A stretch of 57,457 bases of DNA from Pseudomonadota bacterium (GCA_027487685.1 JAIYDC010000017.1:1-57457); one strand, 5' to 3'. Shown: positions 1 to 9,928, counted from the first letter of the stretch. Numbers and translations: made by a program. The notes: generated by a model from the letters alone, not told the origin.

Positions 1-2
1 AG

Positions 3-698
3 CAAGAGGCCCAGCTGCAGCTGCTAACCTTCGTCGGCGACTTCATCCGAGATTATTATCAAAAGGTGGAAGGCCATCGCCAGACCCTCGCCGTTCTGAT
101 GGACCATCCTGACGTTTATGTTTTAGGTTATACCGGAGGCGCCCAGGAAGAGAGATCAGAAAAAGCCTTTAAAGTTGAGGAAGCCGAGGGCCTGTCACGC
201 TTTTTTGAGTTCAAGGCGCTGCAGAGTAAGCGGAAGTTTGCGGTCATTACCGAAGGTCATCGGGTCAGTAATCTGATGGCGAACAAATGGCTTAAACTTC
301 TGGAGGAGCCATACGGAGAAGCTACGATCTTTCTTCTGAATCCTCGCAGGGTGCAGTTGCTTCCTACAATTCATTCCCGCGCCATTCATCTGCGATTGCC
401 GTCTGAGCAGCGGCCCGTTGACTCCTCTGATTGGAAGGCGTTCCTGGAGGATGTAAGACAAATGACTCTCTCTCAGTTCCTTGAGAAGCACTCACGGGGA
501 GAAGAGCCCTTTGGCCAGCGTTTAAACCAGCTGATCGTCTGGGAGTCCGAGCGATCCGATCGCTTCGCCGCGAAAGAAGCCCTTCCCTACTGGCTGAAGA
601 AATTTGACGAAATGGAGACATTTCATCAACCTACGGCAACAAAATGGTCACTCTTCTACGCCTACTTAAAAGAGCACGTTTTACCTCGCTTGCCCTGA
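3..698 (+). CDS. holB: DNA polymerase III delta-prime subunit (clamp loader), 5' end missing
   Basis: Clamp-loader component that helps load the sliding clamp on DNA during replication. The reading frame is open to the left edge of the window, so the true start lies outside; the GTG at 66 is an internal codon. The stretch with 'LLEEP' followed by 'LLPTIHSR' (about 291-385) matches the delta-prime/tau AAA+ core, where this block carries the sensor and arginine-finger region. The nucleotide-binding loop and zinc region expected upstream are outside the window. The next gene is a PSP1/RicT gene 42 bases on; holB followed by a ricT/yaaT gene is a recurrent arrangement in bacteria, which supports the call. 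The C-terminal domain is poorly conserved, as is usual for this subunit. Confidence 0.8.
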   Translation, partial: QEAQLQLLTFVGDFIRDYYQKVEGHRQTLAVLMDHPDVYVLGYTGGAQEERSEKAFKVEEAEGLSRFFEFKALQSKRKFAVITEGHRVSNLMANKWLKLLEEPYGEATIFLLNPRRVQLLPTIHSRAIHLRLPSEQRPVDSSDWKAFLEDVRQMTLSQFLEKHSRGEEPFGQRLNQLIVWESERSDRFAAKEALPYWLKKFDEMETFHQPTATKWSLFYAYLKEHVLPRLP

Positions 699-740
699 TC
701 GTTCATTGACTTCATATTCCTTTCTGGCGACAATCAGCAG

Positions 741-2372
741 ATGACTCAAGAGCAAATCGTAGGTGAGGACCAGCATCCTCCTACGGAAGAAGATATTAAT
801 TCTGAGGATAATTTCTCAGAAGATTCAGAAACGTCCGACGAAAAGCAAAGCCGAGAAGATAGCAGATTCAAAGATGGCGACATGCTGCGTTTTGTCCGGG
901 TTCGTTTCCCAGGGAACTCTCGTTCCTTCCCATTTCTCGTAGGCAAACGCCACATCGAGTACGGCCAGAAAGTGGTAGCGATGTCAGACCGCGGCATGGC
1001 CGTTGGTTACGTTAACTCATTCCCCTATGATGTCACCTTTAACAAGTCGATGCTCCCCGTCCGTAGCATCGCCAAAGTCGCTAACTACGATGACATCGAC
1101 CTCGATCGGGAAGCCTACCGCCAGCAGAAGCTTGCGGAAAATGCTTGCACCGATCTCATCATGCGCTACAAGCTCGACATGCAACTCACCCACGTTGAGT
1201 TCACCTCCTTTGGAAAAAAGGCCATCTTCTACTTCATAGCCCCTTCTCGGGTCGATTTCCGTGATCTCGTTAAAGAACTTGTTGGCAAGCTCAAGACTCG
1301 CATTGAGCTGCGGCAAATTTCAGTCCGTGATCGTTCCGCCTCCATCGGTGGTATCGGACCCTGCGGCCGGGAGCTCTGCTGCTCATCTTTTTTGACCAAA
1401 TACGGTAACGTGGGCATCAAGATGGCGAAGAATCAGGACCTCACGCTAAACTTCTCCAAGCTCAACGGCGTTTGCGGACAACTCAAGTGTTGCCTCCAGT
1501 ACGAAGACGACGTTTATCGCGAGAAGCGCTCACGCCTTCCTAAGGAAGGGGATATCGTGACCACTCATACAGGAGAAACGGGTCGCGTTGACAGGATTCA
1601 TCTGCTCTCTGAGCAGTTCGATATGATGACGACTCGCGGTGTTCGTAAAAGGTTCGTAGTCGATCTCTTTAAGGAAACCCTCAACAAAGAAACGGCGAAC
1701 TTCCCCAAGGAATTTGAATCAGTTTCAGACGAAACGCATAAGATCATTGGAATGGATGAGGCGGAGACAAGTAAGATCAAAGCATTTGAAACTGAGATAA
1801 AATCCTATAAGGACAAAAGTAAGTCTTTCGCGGACTCGGTCTTTAAGGACCTCTTCGGTGACGCATCTCTAGATTACGCTCTTCCGGAAGTCCTGGAACT
1901 CGAGTCCCAGGTGGCCCGGGTCAAAACACCGGACGAAGAAGAAGAAATCATTTACACCCCTTCAGAAGATGAACTGCTTCCTGAAGATGAAGACGACGAC
2001 CTCATGGATCTCGAACCTGTGAGAACTCAGCTAGACAGGCCCGATCAGAGACAGCCCAGAGATTCTCGTCCTCGGGAGCGCCAGGACCAGCGTGGACGCG
2101 GGCCCAGGAACGACGGACGAAGCGAGCAGGATAACCGAGGACATCGTCCTGATAACCGCGGAGGTCGTGGAGGCCAAGGTAACCGCGGTGATAATCGGAA
2201 CCAGTCTGGCGGTGCTCGTCCGGAAGGTCCTCGCCCAGAGGGATCCCGTTCAGAAGGACAGCGCGGGAACGGAAGAGACTCAAACCGACAGGGCCGCCAA
2301 GGCGGTGGCCAAAGTCCTCAGGGTGGTGGACAGGGACAGAATCAAGGAAGAAATAGACCTCCCAGATCATGA
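741..2372 (+). CDS. ricT: PSP1-domain (RicT/YaaT-like) protein with long disordered RG/Q-rich tail
   Basis: RicT-type proteins act in a complex with RNA-processing and developmental regulators in Bacillus; the role here is inferred only from family. The N-terminal 45 residues are acidic. The PSP1 core spans about residues 50-260 and contains two cysteine clusters, C208/C213/C214 and C245/C250/C251, the pattern linked to iron-sulfur binding in RicT. Residues from about 400 are acidic, and from about 440 to 543 the chain becomes low complexity, rich in R, G, Q, D, N and P, and surely disordered. Typical RicT proteins are about 275 residues, so this one is twice as long because of the tail. The stop overlaps the sbcD start (ATGA), so the two are translationally coupled. 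Confidence 0.82.
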   Translation: MTQEQIVGEDQHPPTEEDINSEDNFSEDSETSDEKQSREDSRFKDGDMLRFVRVRFPGNSRSFPFLVGKRHIEYGQKVVAMSDRGMAVGYVNSFPYDVTFNKSMLPVRSIAKVANYDDIDLDREAYRQQKLAENACTDLIMRYKLDMQLTHVEFTSFGKKAIFYFIAPSRVDFRDLVKELVGKLKTRIELRQISVRDRSASIGGIGPCGRELCCSSFLTKYGNVGIKMAKNQDLTLNFSKLNGVCGQLKCCLQYEDDVYREKRSRLPKEGDIVTTHTGETGRVDRIHLLSEQFDMMTTRGVRKRFVVDLFKETLNKETANFPKEFESVSDETHKIIGMDEAETSKIKAFETEIKSYKDKSKSFADSVFKDLFGDASLDYALPEVLELESQVARVKTPDEEEEIIYTPSEDELLPEDEDDDLMDLEPVRTQLDRPDQRQPRDSRPRERQDQRGRGPRNDGRSEQDNRGHRPDNRGGRGGQGNRGDNRNQSGGARPEGPRPEGSRSEGQRGNGRDSNRQGRQGGGQSPQGGGQGQNQGRNRPPRS

Positions 2373-3499
2373 GGCTTCTTCATACCTCCGATTGGCATCT
2401 TGGGAAACGGCTTTTTAAGCTGGACCGTGCACCTGAACATGAACTTTTTCTTGCCTGGCTCCTGGAGGAACTCAAGACCCAGGACGTAGATGCCCTGCTA
2501 ATATCGGGAGACATTTTTGATACTCCCACTCCCCCTCACCAGGCCCTCGAAACTTTTTATAACTTCCTTCACCGGGTCTCTGTAGAGACCCGGACTGAAA
2601 CTTATATCATCGCCGGTAACCACGATTCTGGCCTTCTCCTTGAGGCCCCGGCCAGGCTCCTTGCCCCTCACCGGGTCAAAGTCTGGGGTAAGCTCTCCCT
2701 GAATCCTGAACACCACTGGGTGCGGGTGGGCCCCATCGACCTCTGCGCCATTCCCTTCTTTCGCTCCTATGAGCTCTTGCCTCAAGGGTCCGGCGACGCC
2801 ATCGAAGCACTCCGGCGCTACTTTATCCGAGAAAAAGACCGGCCTCAGCTTCTTATGCTCCATCACCTGGCAGGAATTTTTGAGGCAGCGGGATCGGAGC
2901 AAGTTATTGGGCTCTCTGGCGTAGACTCAATTCCCGCCGATCTGCTCTTACCCTTTGACTACGTGGCGCTGGGACATATTCATAAACCACAAAAAATCGG
3001 CCCTCGTGCCTATTATTCTGGATCTCCAATTCCTCTGCGTTTTTCGGAAACCGCGAAGAAATCGGTCGTCATCATCGACGAGATCGGGGGCGCCGTCATA
3101 CCACGGATACAACCGATACCGACTTTCAGAGACCTCTTTATTGTGAAGACCACTGAGAATACCTTCCGTGAAGCCCTCACCTCTCTGATACGAACCGCGG
3201 AACTCACTCCTCAAGTCGAGGTTCAAATTGAACTCTCGCAGCCGCGCATGGGTCTGGTCGAGGAAGTCAAAGATCTCCTCTCGGAATCAGGCATGGAGCT
3301 TCTGTCGTTTATACCCATTTTCCAACAGAGCGAGGCGCCTCTGCGACGGCCAGAACGGATCTTCGAGCTCCAACCGCTGGAACTGTTCGCTGAATTTTAT
3401 GCAATTAAATACCCCCATGCCAGTGAAGTCCCTGAAGATCTGGCCCTGGATTTCAAAACGCTCCTCGAGAAGGTAAGTCATGCGGCTCCTTCGGCTTAA
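2369..3499 (+). CDS. sbcD: Exonuclease SbcCD, nuclease subunit D
   Basis: Metallophosphoesterase subunit of the SbcCD (Mre11-Rad50-like) complex, a Mn-dependent nuclease that opens hairpins and trims blocked DNA ends. Motifs are in order: D8-x-H10 in 'TSDWHLG', D48 in 'SGDIFD', N84-H85-D86 in 'GNHDS', then 'LMLHH' and 'ALGHIHKP' for the remaining metal ligands. Length (376 residues) is usual for the family. The start ATG overlaps the stop of the PSP1 gene by four bases, and the 3' end overlaps sbcC by 20 bases, consistent with one transcript and coupled translation of two partners. Confidence 0.95.
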   Translation: MRLLHTSDWHLGKRLFKLDRAPEHELFLAWLLEELKTQDVDALLISGDIFDTPTPPHQALETFYNFLHRVSVETRTETYIIAGNHDSGLLLEAPARLLAPHRVKVWGKLSLNPEHHWVRVGPIDLCAIPFFRSYELLPQGSGDAIEALRRYFIREKDRPQLLMLHHLAGIFEAAGSEQVIGLSGVDSIPADLLLPFDYVALGHIHKPQKIGPRAYYSGSPIPLRFSETAKKSVVIIDEIGGAVIPRIQPIPTFRDLFIVKTTENTFREALTSLIRTAELTPQVEVQIELSQPRMGLVEEVKDLLSESGMELLSFIPIFQQSEAPLRRPERIFELQPLELFAEFYAIKYPHASEVPEDLALDFKTLLEKVSHAAPSA

Positions 3500-6400
3500 G
3501 CTTCGAAACATCGCCTCCCTTCGGGGCGATCACGACATCGACTTTCGCGAGATTCAGCAGCAAAGTCCGCTCTTTGCGATCACAGGGGAAACTGGCGCTG
3601 GCAAGTCTACAATTCTTAACTGCATAGGACTGGCCCTGTATGGCGAGGTCTATAAAAAAAACCTCAACCAACCTGATGTCGTCACCTTGGGGGAGAAGGA
3701 TGCTTCGATTGAACTCAGCTTTCAGGTTAAGGGTAAGGTCTATCTCGCTGACTGGCGGATTCGTATCCTGCGCCATGACGGCCGCCCTTTTGCGAACGCG
3801 CCGACTGCTCAGCGCATGCTCTACATCCTCGACGGAGAGGCGATGGATTCCTCTAGGACACCGACATCCCTCTCTGCAGCGGAACTGCTGAATCTGGACT
3901 TTGATCAGTTTTGTAAATGCGTCATCCTAAATCAGGGAGAATTCGCACGATTTCTCACAAGTTCCTTTACCGATCGAAAGGATATCCTGGAGAAACTTTA
4001 TCCGGGTGTCCTTCTGGATAACATTTCCCGGGAGCTCGAGCAGGAGAAAAAACTGCTCGAAAAAGCGCGCCATGATACTGGCATCGAACTCGAGACTCTC
4101 CGAGGGAGTACTGTCCCCGGAGAAGATCTGGAGCAAAAAAAAGAAATGCTCTCGAAAGAGGTTGAAAAACTCGAAGAGGCCCAACGGCGTTTCGAGGCAT
4201 TGGACTCTCGCTTCATTGAGCTCGTTCAATCTTTTGATAAGTACCACGATACAGAGCGGAGAAAGGTTCCCCTAAGGACCGAACTCTTAAGCGTCACTGG
4301 GCGCTACAATGAGCTCCTCAAACGCGGCGAAGGATTGCTGGCCAGAGCGGAAGAACTCAGACGGCATCAGACGACCGAGATTCCCCGGCTCCAGACGTTT
4401 TTGGAGAAAGAAAATTCATTGCTGCATCTCGAGAACGGATGGAAACGTGTCCGTCGGGACCTTGAAGCGCTAATTGCCGCAAACAAAGATCTCATTCAAA
4501 AGCTCAACGCCCTGGAGCAACTCGAAGCGGAGAGTGCAGCGAAACTCTCCACACTCGTGGGAACGCTCTCGTACCCTCTTGCCGAGCTTAAAATCCGCAA
4601 GGATGACTTGCGCGAACTCTTCGATCTTTTTGGAGAGCACGAGCTTCTGGATCGGGAAATTGCGGGAAAAACTCTTCGTCTTCGGGATCTCGAGGAATCC
4701 GGCAAGGATCAAAAAGGTAAATTCGAAGGACTCTTGGAGGCGATCGGAAAGCTCCCCCCAAACACTCACGAGCTGGAGGCCAAAATTTCTCTCGACCGCA
4801 GGGAACTTGCAATCCGCCACGATGAAAAACAGCGGGCAGAAATACGTGCGCAAGAGCTTCAAGGCCAGCTTTCGGCCCAGCACAAGGAACTCGCAGACCA
4901 GTTGGAGCGCCTTCTGGCACTAGATACTCTTCGAACAAAGACCGAGGAAGAAATCCTTCCCTACGAGGCCACCCTTAAGCTGCAAGAGGTCTTCACCGCC
5001 GTTGGCACTTGCGTGAACCATGCCCTCATGAACGAGGCCAGCGCATGCCCTGTCTGCGAGGGGCCAGTAGAACGCGAGCGTTGGGAAACTTTGCGTGGGA
5101 AGCTATTAGGTACTGATTTAGAAACTCTCCGCCGAAAATACCAGGCAGGAGAGGGTGTTATTCTTAAGAGTCTCACAGAAAAAGATTTCCTTCAAAAAAA
5201 GTCCGATGACCTAAGGTCAGAGATCCAGCGCAAGAGCGATGAGCTCAAGACACTCCAGGTTCCCCGGACGCGAGAACTCTCCTCCTTGGAAACACTCGAC
5301 CGTGAGCTTGATCGGGTCAGAAAGGACGCTCTCCTCCTGGCACAACTCCTTCGGGAGAAGGAGGTCTGTGAGCAGGAGCTCCTTAAAGTTCGCAAGCAGT
5401 ATAAAGAACTCCGAGAGGACCTTGGGCGCACCGAGGCCCTGGCCAGTTCCGCTGAGCAGAAGCTTGCCAACATCTCACTAAAGTTTTCCCCTCTCTTCAG
5501 CGTTCTCAGCACAGAAGTCATCCGCGAGCTTAAATCAGAATCACGTATCCTCGAGCAGTGCCTCGCAGAAGAACGCAACCTTGAAGGAATCCAACGCGAA
5601 AAGAACTTCCTTCGTCAGAAAAAAGACGAAGCCGCCCAAGAACTCGGGAAGCTCAGCGCCCTTGATCGCAGCGAGGCGGACAAGATAACGGAACTCAAGA
5701 CTGAACTCGATAGAGCTCTGGGCGGCGAGCGGGCCTCGGTCCTCATCCAACGTATCACGGCTGCCGTCCACGAAGCGGCCGATGCCTGGGCCAGACATGC
5801 CGAGGCACAGCAGCGCGAAGAACTGTCGATGAAAGACACTCAAGTGCGTCTTGCAGGCCTGGAAGACCTGAGTAAGTCCTATGACCTGCTTTTCACCGGC
5901 GAGCTTCACGCTCTTCGGGAGCTCGCGGTCACCCCCGTTGTACGGGAGGAGTCGCGGGCACTTCTGGAAAAGCTGGTCAGCTTCAACCTGACCTTGACTG
6001 ACCCGAGGGACCTTTTTGTTCCTGTGGCAGCACTGATTTCTAGTGAGCGGGAACAGTATCGCTTGGGTGCCAACGATCGGCGGATGGAACTAGCAAGTGT
6101 GACCACCAGGCTGACCCAGTGGGAGGCCCTCCAGGAGCGCATCCGGGGTCTCGAGGACCGCTCGAGACAGATCGGCTCAGAGCTGGATCGAAAACTGCGC
6201 CTTTTTGAAGTTCTGGGCCGAGATGAACTCCGCAACTTTGTCCTCTCGCGGGTCGAAGAGAACCTTATCTACCAGACCAATGACGAGCTTCAAAAACTCT
6301 GCCAGGGCCGTTATGAAATCGTCCACCAGAACCGGTCGCTGAAACTCTCCCCGGAGTTCTACGTTCTGGATAAATTTAGGGGGGGTGGTCGGCGTAAGGT

Positions 6401-6695
6401 TTCCACACTCTCCGGTGGTGAGACCTTCATGGTCTCACTAGCGATGGCCTTAGGGCTGGCCGAGTTGAGCCGAGGTCAGGCGGAAATTGATTCGCTTTTT
6501 ATTGACGAGGGCTTTGGCACTCTGGACCAGGATTCTCTCGAGGACGTACTAGATATGCTTCAGCAAATCCAGAATAGAGGCCTCATGGTAGGGATCATCT
6601 CTCATGTGAAGCCTCTTACTGCGGCCCTGCCGGTCAACCTGGTTTTGAGCAAGCGAACGGACGGAACTTCGCTCATAAGCCTTCGACATAACTAA
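3480..6695 (+). CDS. sbcC: Exonuclease SbcCD, ATPase subunit C (Rad50-like)
   Basis: SMC-like ATPase partner of SbcD. Walker A is G36-x4-GKST in 'GETGAGKST'. A long coiled coil follows, broken near the middle by the zinc hook C523-P-V-C526. The second coiled-coil arm runs to the C-terminal ATPase half with the signature 'LSGGE' near residue 980 and Walker B 'LFIDEGFGTLD' near 1007. At 1071 residues it is within the family range. The gene starts inside the 3' end of sbcD. No terminator is obvious in the 52 bases before the next gene. Confidence 0.95.
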   Translation: MRLLRLKLRNIASLRGDHDIDFREIQQQSPLFAITGETGAGKSTILNCIGLALYGEVYKKNLNQPDVVTLGEKDASIELSFQVKGKVYLADWRIRILRHDGRPFANAPTAQRMLYILDGEAMDSSRTPTSLSAAELLNLDFDQFCKCVILNQGEFARFLTSSFTDRKDILEKLYPGVLLDNISRELEQEKKLLEKARHDTGIELETLRGSTVPGEDLEQKKEMLSKEVEKLEEAQRRFEALDSRFIELVQSFDKYHDTERRKVPLRTELLSVTGRYNELLKRGEGLLARAEELRRHQTTEIPRLQTFLEKENSLLHLENGWKRVRRDLEALIAANKDLIQKLNALEQLEAESAAKLSTLVGTLSYPLAELKIRKDDLRELFDLFGEHELLDREIAGKTLRLRDLEESGKDQKGKFEGLLEAIGKLPPNTHELEAKISLDRRELAIRHDEKQRAEIRAQELQGQLSAQHKELADQLERLLALDTLRTKTEEEILPYEATLKLQEVFTAVGTCVNHALMNEASACPVCEGPVERERWETLRGKLLGTDLETLRRKYQAGEGVILKSLTEKDFLQKKSDDLRSEIQRKSDELKTLQVPRTRELSSLETLDRELDRVRKDALLLAQLLREKEVCEQELLKVRKQYKELREDLGRTEALASSAEQKLANISLKFSPLFSVLSTEVIRELKSESRILEQCLAEERNLEGIQREKNFLRQKKDEAAQELGKLSALDRSEADKITELKTELDRALGGERASVLIQRITAAVHEAADAWARHAEAQQREELSMKDTQVRLAGLEDLSKSYDLLFTGELHALRELAVTPVVREESRALLEKLVSFNLTLTDPRDLFVPVAALISSEREQYRLGANDRRMELASVTTRLTQWEALQERIRGLEDRSRQIGSELDRKLRLFEVLGRDELRNFVLSRVEENLIYQTNDELQKLCQGRYEIVHQNRSLKLSPEFYVLDKFRGGGRRKVSTLSGGETFMVSLAMALGLAELSRGQAEIDSLFIDEGFGTLDQDSLEDVLDMLQQIQNRGLMVGIISHVKPLTAALPVNLVLSKRTDGTSLISLRHN

Positions 6696-6747
6696 TATTT
6701 CTAGCAGTGCACTCAAGACATGAGGGAGAATATCCGATACGTCCGGT

Positions 6748-7350
6748 ATGAAGTACCTCCTCGTGCTTATGTTCTTAGTTTCTTGCGCCCAAAGGCCAGG
6801 CATTGTCCGTCCCGATTGGGTCAATGCCATCCGCACGGGCGAGGAGACCCTCAAGGTCACCAACGGAAGTAAAATTTACTACCGTCGGATTGCGGGCCAC
6901 CCGCAACTGCCAAGGGAAGTTTCGTGCGACTGGGCCACTCTGCGCGCCGAAGAAGACCTGCGCCGTGAGCACTCTGAGGAAATTCCTGCCACCGTTGAAG
7001 TCCTCTTCTTTGACCCTGAACACGGTGACTGTGCCGTGACTCTTTCGGTCGACCTGCGGGCCTCCCGAAGCGCCGCCAGTTTATCGGAACCAAATGAAGC
7101 GACCCTCCTTTTACGCAACCGAACTGAGCGCGCAACGAAGTATGCTCTTACGGGACTACGGCGCGAGGAATTTGAAAAGTTCGCCGGTGACAAAGTCGTT
7201 CTCTCAGATGGCGCTGGCCCTTGCCTTCACGGTTTCGGCACTATGAGCGCATCGATTCACGGAGGGACCCAGGTGTGCTGGAGGAATGATATCCTAGTAG
7301 GATACTGCTTTCTCAAAGACGGGCAGTGTTGGACGAACAACGCCGATTAA
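6748..7350 (+). CDS. Lipoprotein, LPP20-like
   Basis: Predicted outer- or inner-membrane-anchored lipoprotein of 200 residues. The N-terminus is a short hydrophobic signal ending in the lipobox L-V-S-C13. Shortly after the cysteine comes 'RPDWV' and a 'G-x-K-x-Y-Y-R' segment that recall the LPP20 lipoprotein fold, but the match is by eye only. Several C-terminal cysteines (around residues 165-195) could form disulfides. The Shine-Dalgarno sequence before the ATG is weak. It sits between sbcC and another exported protein and may be a separate unit. Function unknown. Confidence 0.65.
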   Translation: MKYLLVLMFLVSCAQRPGIVRPDWVNAIRTGEETLKVTNGSKIYYRRIAGHPQLPREVSCDWATLRAEEDLRREHSEEIPATVEVLFFDPEHGDCAVTLSVDLRASRSAASLSEPNEATLLLRNRTERATKYALTGLRREEFEKFAGDKVVLSDGAGPCLHGFGTMSASIHGGTQVCWRNDILVGYCFLKDGQCWTNNAD

Positions 7351-7439
7351 GTGTGATCGCCTGAAATTTTTATTTATGCAGCGCGTTAACCCTAGGTAAC
7401 TCAAGCTCTGTCATTGCAACTTATAGATTCGGTTGATAT

Positions 7440-7472
7440 AAGGGCCCTTTTAAATCACATCCCAAGGCCCTT
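7440..7472 (+). promoter_or_regulatory. 5'-leader hairpin covering the ribosome-binding region of the next gene
   Basis: Inverted repeat with 7-base arms, 7440-7446 and 7466-7472, whose right arm ends at the base before the ATG at 7473. The only purine-rich Shine-Dalgarno candidate (AAGG, 7464-7467) partly lies in the stem. If the stem forms in the mRNA it would hide the start site, so it may regulate translation; this is an inference. Confidence 0.35.
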
Positions 7473-9185
7473 ATGAAGTCTCTGCTCCTTTTCGGACTGA
7501 TCCTCTTATCCCCTCTGGCTCTCTCCAACGGCGGTGGGGGTAAGGGTAGCATGGAAAACGAATTCGGACGAACTTCTCAGATGTTCCTACCTTTGTCCTA
7601 CTCGACCACAAGTGGACTTGCCTTTGAACTAGCAGGAATCGACCTCGCGGCCAGCGGCGGCGCCATCGAAACAGAGACCCCCGCTGACGACATTGATTTA
7701 GATCTCGAGTTCCACCCCGAGATTGACGTAGGCTTTTCACGGATAAAACGGAAAGTCTTTACGACTGAGGCGCAGGTGCCTGAAGACCTCGTAGTCGCCA
7801 CCGCCTCGGTTCATGGGCCCTACGTGCTCATCGAAAGCAAGAGCTGGGACCTAGGACTCGGCTTAGTAACCGAGGCCCAGCTTCCACTACCAAACATTGG
7901 AATCGGCATCGGTGTCTCTTACCTCACTGGAAAAAATTACTATTCTCTACGGAGCTTCCAGGGTCAAGAGGAGCGTGCCCCCCTAAGACTTCCTAAGTCA
8001 GCAGAGGCCCTTGCTGAATGGCGCGTGGGAGATGAGCTCTCCTACTCATCCCGCGGCGGGCTCATGTTCAATCTTATTCTCGGGATTGATCCCATTGCAA
8101 AAATCGGCCCTCAGTACGCACATACCGGTATTCACCGCTTCCGCCTTCGGCGCGAAGACGAGTCAACCCTTGAGATCGAAGTCGCCACTCTAAAGACTGA
8201 TAGGATCAGCATCGAAGGAAGCTCCGTAGTCCTTGATCTCGAAGCAGGGATCGAGCGGGGTGTTTCTCGCTCCGTGATTTACGAGATTGACCTGACCCAC
8301 CCTGCGGCCTTCCAGGTGATTGATCTTGTCCTCCGTGGGCGGCTTGACCTCGCCGGCACAGTTGCCTTTAGCTCAGCAGGCAGGATTGGCCTTCGAACCA
8401 ATCTTACTCAGCGCAATGCCTCTCTTTCTGGCTCTTTCGGCGTCCCCTTTTTATACTTTAATAACCGCGGGGCAGGTGTTTACCGCAACAGCGGCACCAT
8501 CATAGGAGACAATGGATCAACTGATATCTTTACAACTACCTACACCCGCGAACGGTTCACTCGTGGTGCGTTCTCCAAGCAACAATGGGAAAATCAAAGT
8601 GTCATAAGCACAATCTTCTCAGGCCCCGAGTCTCTGATCGCTGCTGCCTTCTCCTGGTCTTTCTCCATAAAAAAAGCGAGCGCGGAACTCATCACCGCCA
8701 AACTCCGCCAACTCCACTGGATCTTTGGCTATCCAGCGCTCGCAAAACTGCGCTTCTCTGAGGAGCGGTTGGGATACATGAAGGCCGATTTCATCGTGAA
8801 CCTGAGTGGTCAAGAAATCATCTCAGTCCTGGCACCCGCAACGATCGAGGCCCTTGAGGCCAGAGCGCTGAAAGACCTTGAGGCAGAATTCGGCCAGAAC
8901 GGGCACGAAGACTTCTGCCGCATGCGTTCTTACACGAACTGTCTTATGCGGTACCGCGAGCTCGTGAAAAGTAAGGCACTGACTCTCCGCCTGCTAAGAG
9001 AAGACATCGAAAGTGCTTACCAGTCCCGGACCCTCTCTCAGGTGACTCAGAAACTCTCAGCATTGCTTCGAGTCCTCTTCTCTTCACGCTACCTCGCCCG
9101 AGCGTTCGTTGAAACCTACCCGTCGCTTAAAAAGGAACTACGGCTCGAGGGTGAGAAAATCGAGCGACACCGCTTCGATCTCTAG
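7473..9185 (+). CDS. Large exported protein of unknown function
   Basis: A 570-residue protein that I do not recognise. It begins with a clear Sec signal peptide (about residues 1-18, 'ALS' before a run of glycines). The body has many alternating hydrophobic/polar stretches and glycine-rich turns that would fit beta structure, and the last 150 residues look helical and charged, with one cysteine pair near 'DFCRMRSYTNC'. It could be an outer-membrane or periplasmic protein. It is followed by two more exported proteins in the same direction, so this may be a small secretome cluster. Confidence 0.6.
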   Translation: MKSLLLFGLILLSPLALSNGGGGKGSMENEFGRTSQMFLPLSYSTTSGLAFELAGIDLAASGGAIETETPADDIDLDLEFHPEIDVGFSRIKRKVFTTEAQVPEDLVVATASVHGPYVLIESKSWDLGLGLVTEAQLPLPNIGIGIGVSYLTGKNYYSLRSFQGQEERAPLRLPKSAEALAEWRVGDELSYSSRGGLMFNLILGIDPIAKIGPQYAHTGIHRFRLRREDESTLEIEVATLKTDRISIEGSSVVLDLEAGIERGVSRSVIYEIDLTHPAAFQVIDLVLRGRLDLAGTVAFSSAGRIGLRTNLTQRNASLSGSFGVPFLYFNNRGAGVYRNSGTIIGDNGSTDIFTTTYTRERFTRGAFSKQQWENQSVISTIFSGPESLIAAAFSWSFSIKKASAELITAKLRQLHWIFGYPALAKLRFSEERLGYMKADFIVNLSGQEIISVLAPATIEALEARALKDLEAEFGQNGHEDFCRMRSYTNCLMRYRELVKSKALTLRLLREDIESAYQSRTLSQVTQKLSALLRVLFSSRYLARAFVETYPSLKKELRLEGEKIERHRFDL

Positions 9186-9277
9186 CTGCGTCGCGACTTC
9201 ATTTCCTTCTTCAAAGTGTTGGATAATGGAAGGTGCCCCCTCCTCCCCCACCACTCTAGACAAAGGAAAGGAAACCT

Positions 9278-9886
9278 ATGAAAAAGCTTCTCCTCCTAGT
9301 GACCATTGTTATTGCTACAGTAACTGCGTCCCATGCGCAGATTCTCGAGGCACGTAATGTGACAGATCTGCAAAAGGCCCTGAAGAACGAGCGTTTTACC
9401 TACAAGGGTAAAGGCCTGATCTTTGGCTTCGATACCATCGAGTCCTGCCTTTACACTTCTCAAAACTTCGCCATTTTTAAAAACTACTGCTTCCCGGCAA
9501 GACCTTACCCGGCCAAGGGTTACACTATTATGTCGAGGGAGTTCGGCATCGTTGATCTCTACCTCGAGGAGCTTACAGGCGTGGTCAAGAGGGACATAAG
9601 ACTCTCGGAATTTCCCGCCCTGCTCGCTCCGTACCTCTCAGGTCCTCTCCCTGAAAGCAGTGTCAACGGCCTTTCGGATGTGATCCAGAAACTCTACGAT
9701 CTCTACAATCCGGCATGCTGGTCCACCAACTTCGACCAATTCACTGAGCGCCCCATTGCCGGCTGTACCGTAGCTAGCGACCGAATCGTAAACTACAGCG
9801 CCTGGGAGAGTGAGAGCCAGTGGATTGTGGGCGATGAGAACATCTACGCCGACCTCATGAATTCCATCGAAGCTGCGATAAAGTAA
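9278..9886 (+). CDS. Exported protein of unknown function
   Basis: A 202-residue protein with a standard Sec signal peptide (residues 1-20, ending 'SHA'). The mature part has five cysteines, suggesting disulfide-stabilised periplasmic or secreted folding. No family recognised. The start has a good Shine-Dalgarno region (AGGAAAGGAAACCT before the ATG). A stem-loop follows the stop codon, so transcription may end here before the metzincin gene. Confidence 0.6.
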   Translation: MKKLLLLVTIVIATVTASHAQILEARNVTDLQKALKNERFTYKGKGLIFGFDTIESCLYTSQNFAIFKNYCFPARPYPAKGYTIMSREFGIVDLYLEELTGVVKRDIRLSEFPALLAPYLSGPLPESSVNGLSDVIQKLYDLYNPACWSTNFDQFTERPIAGCTVASDRIVNYSAWESESQWIVGDENIYADLMNSIEAAIK

Positions 9887-9894
9887 TTTCATCC

Positions 9895-9928
9895 TCGAGG
9901 TGGCCTTACCTTAATGAGACCACCTCGA
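9895..9928 (+). terminator. Probable intrinsic terminator after the 9278-9886 gene
   Basis: Perfect 9-base arms, 9895-9903 and 9920-9928, with a 16-base loop that can pair further, followed by a pyrimidine-rich run (CTCCCTCTTTC). The T tract is imperfect, so efficiency is uncertain. Confidence 0.45.
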
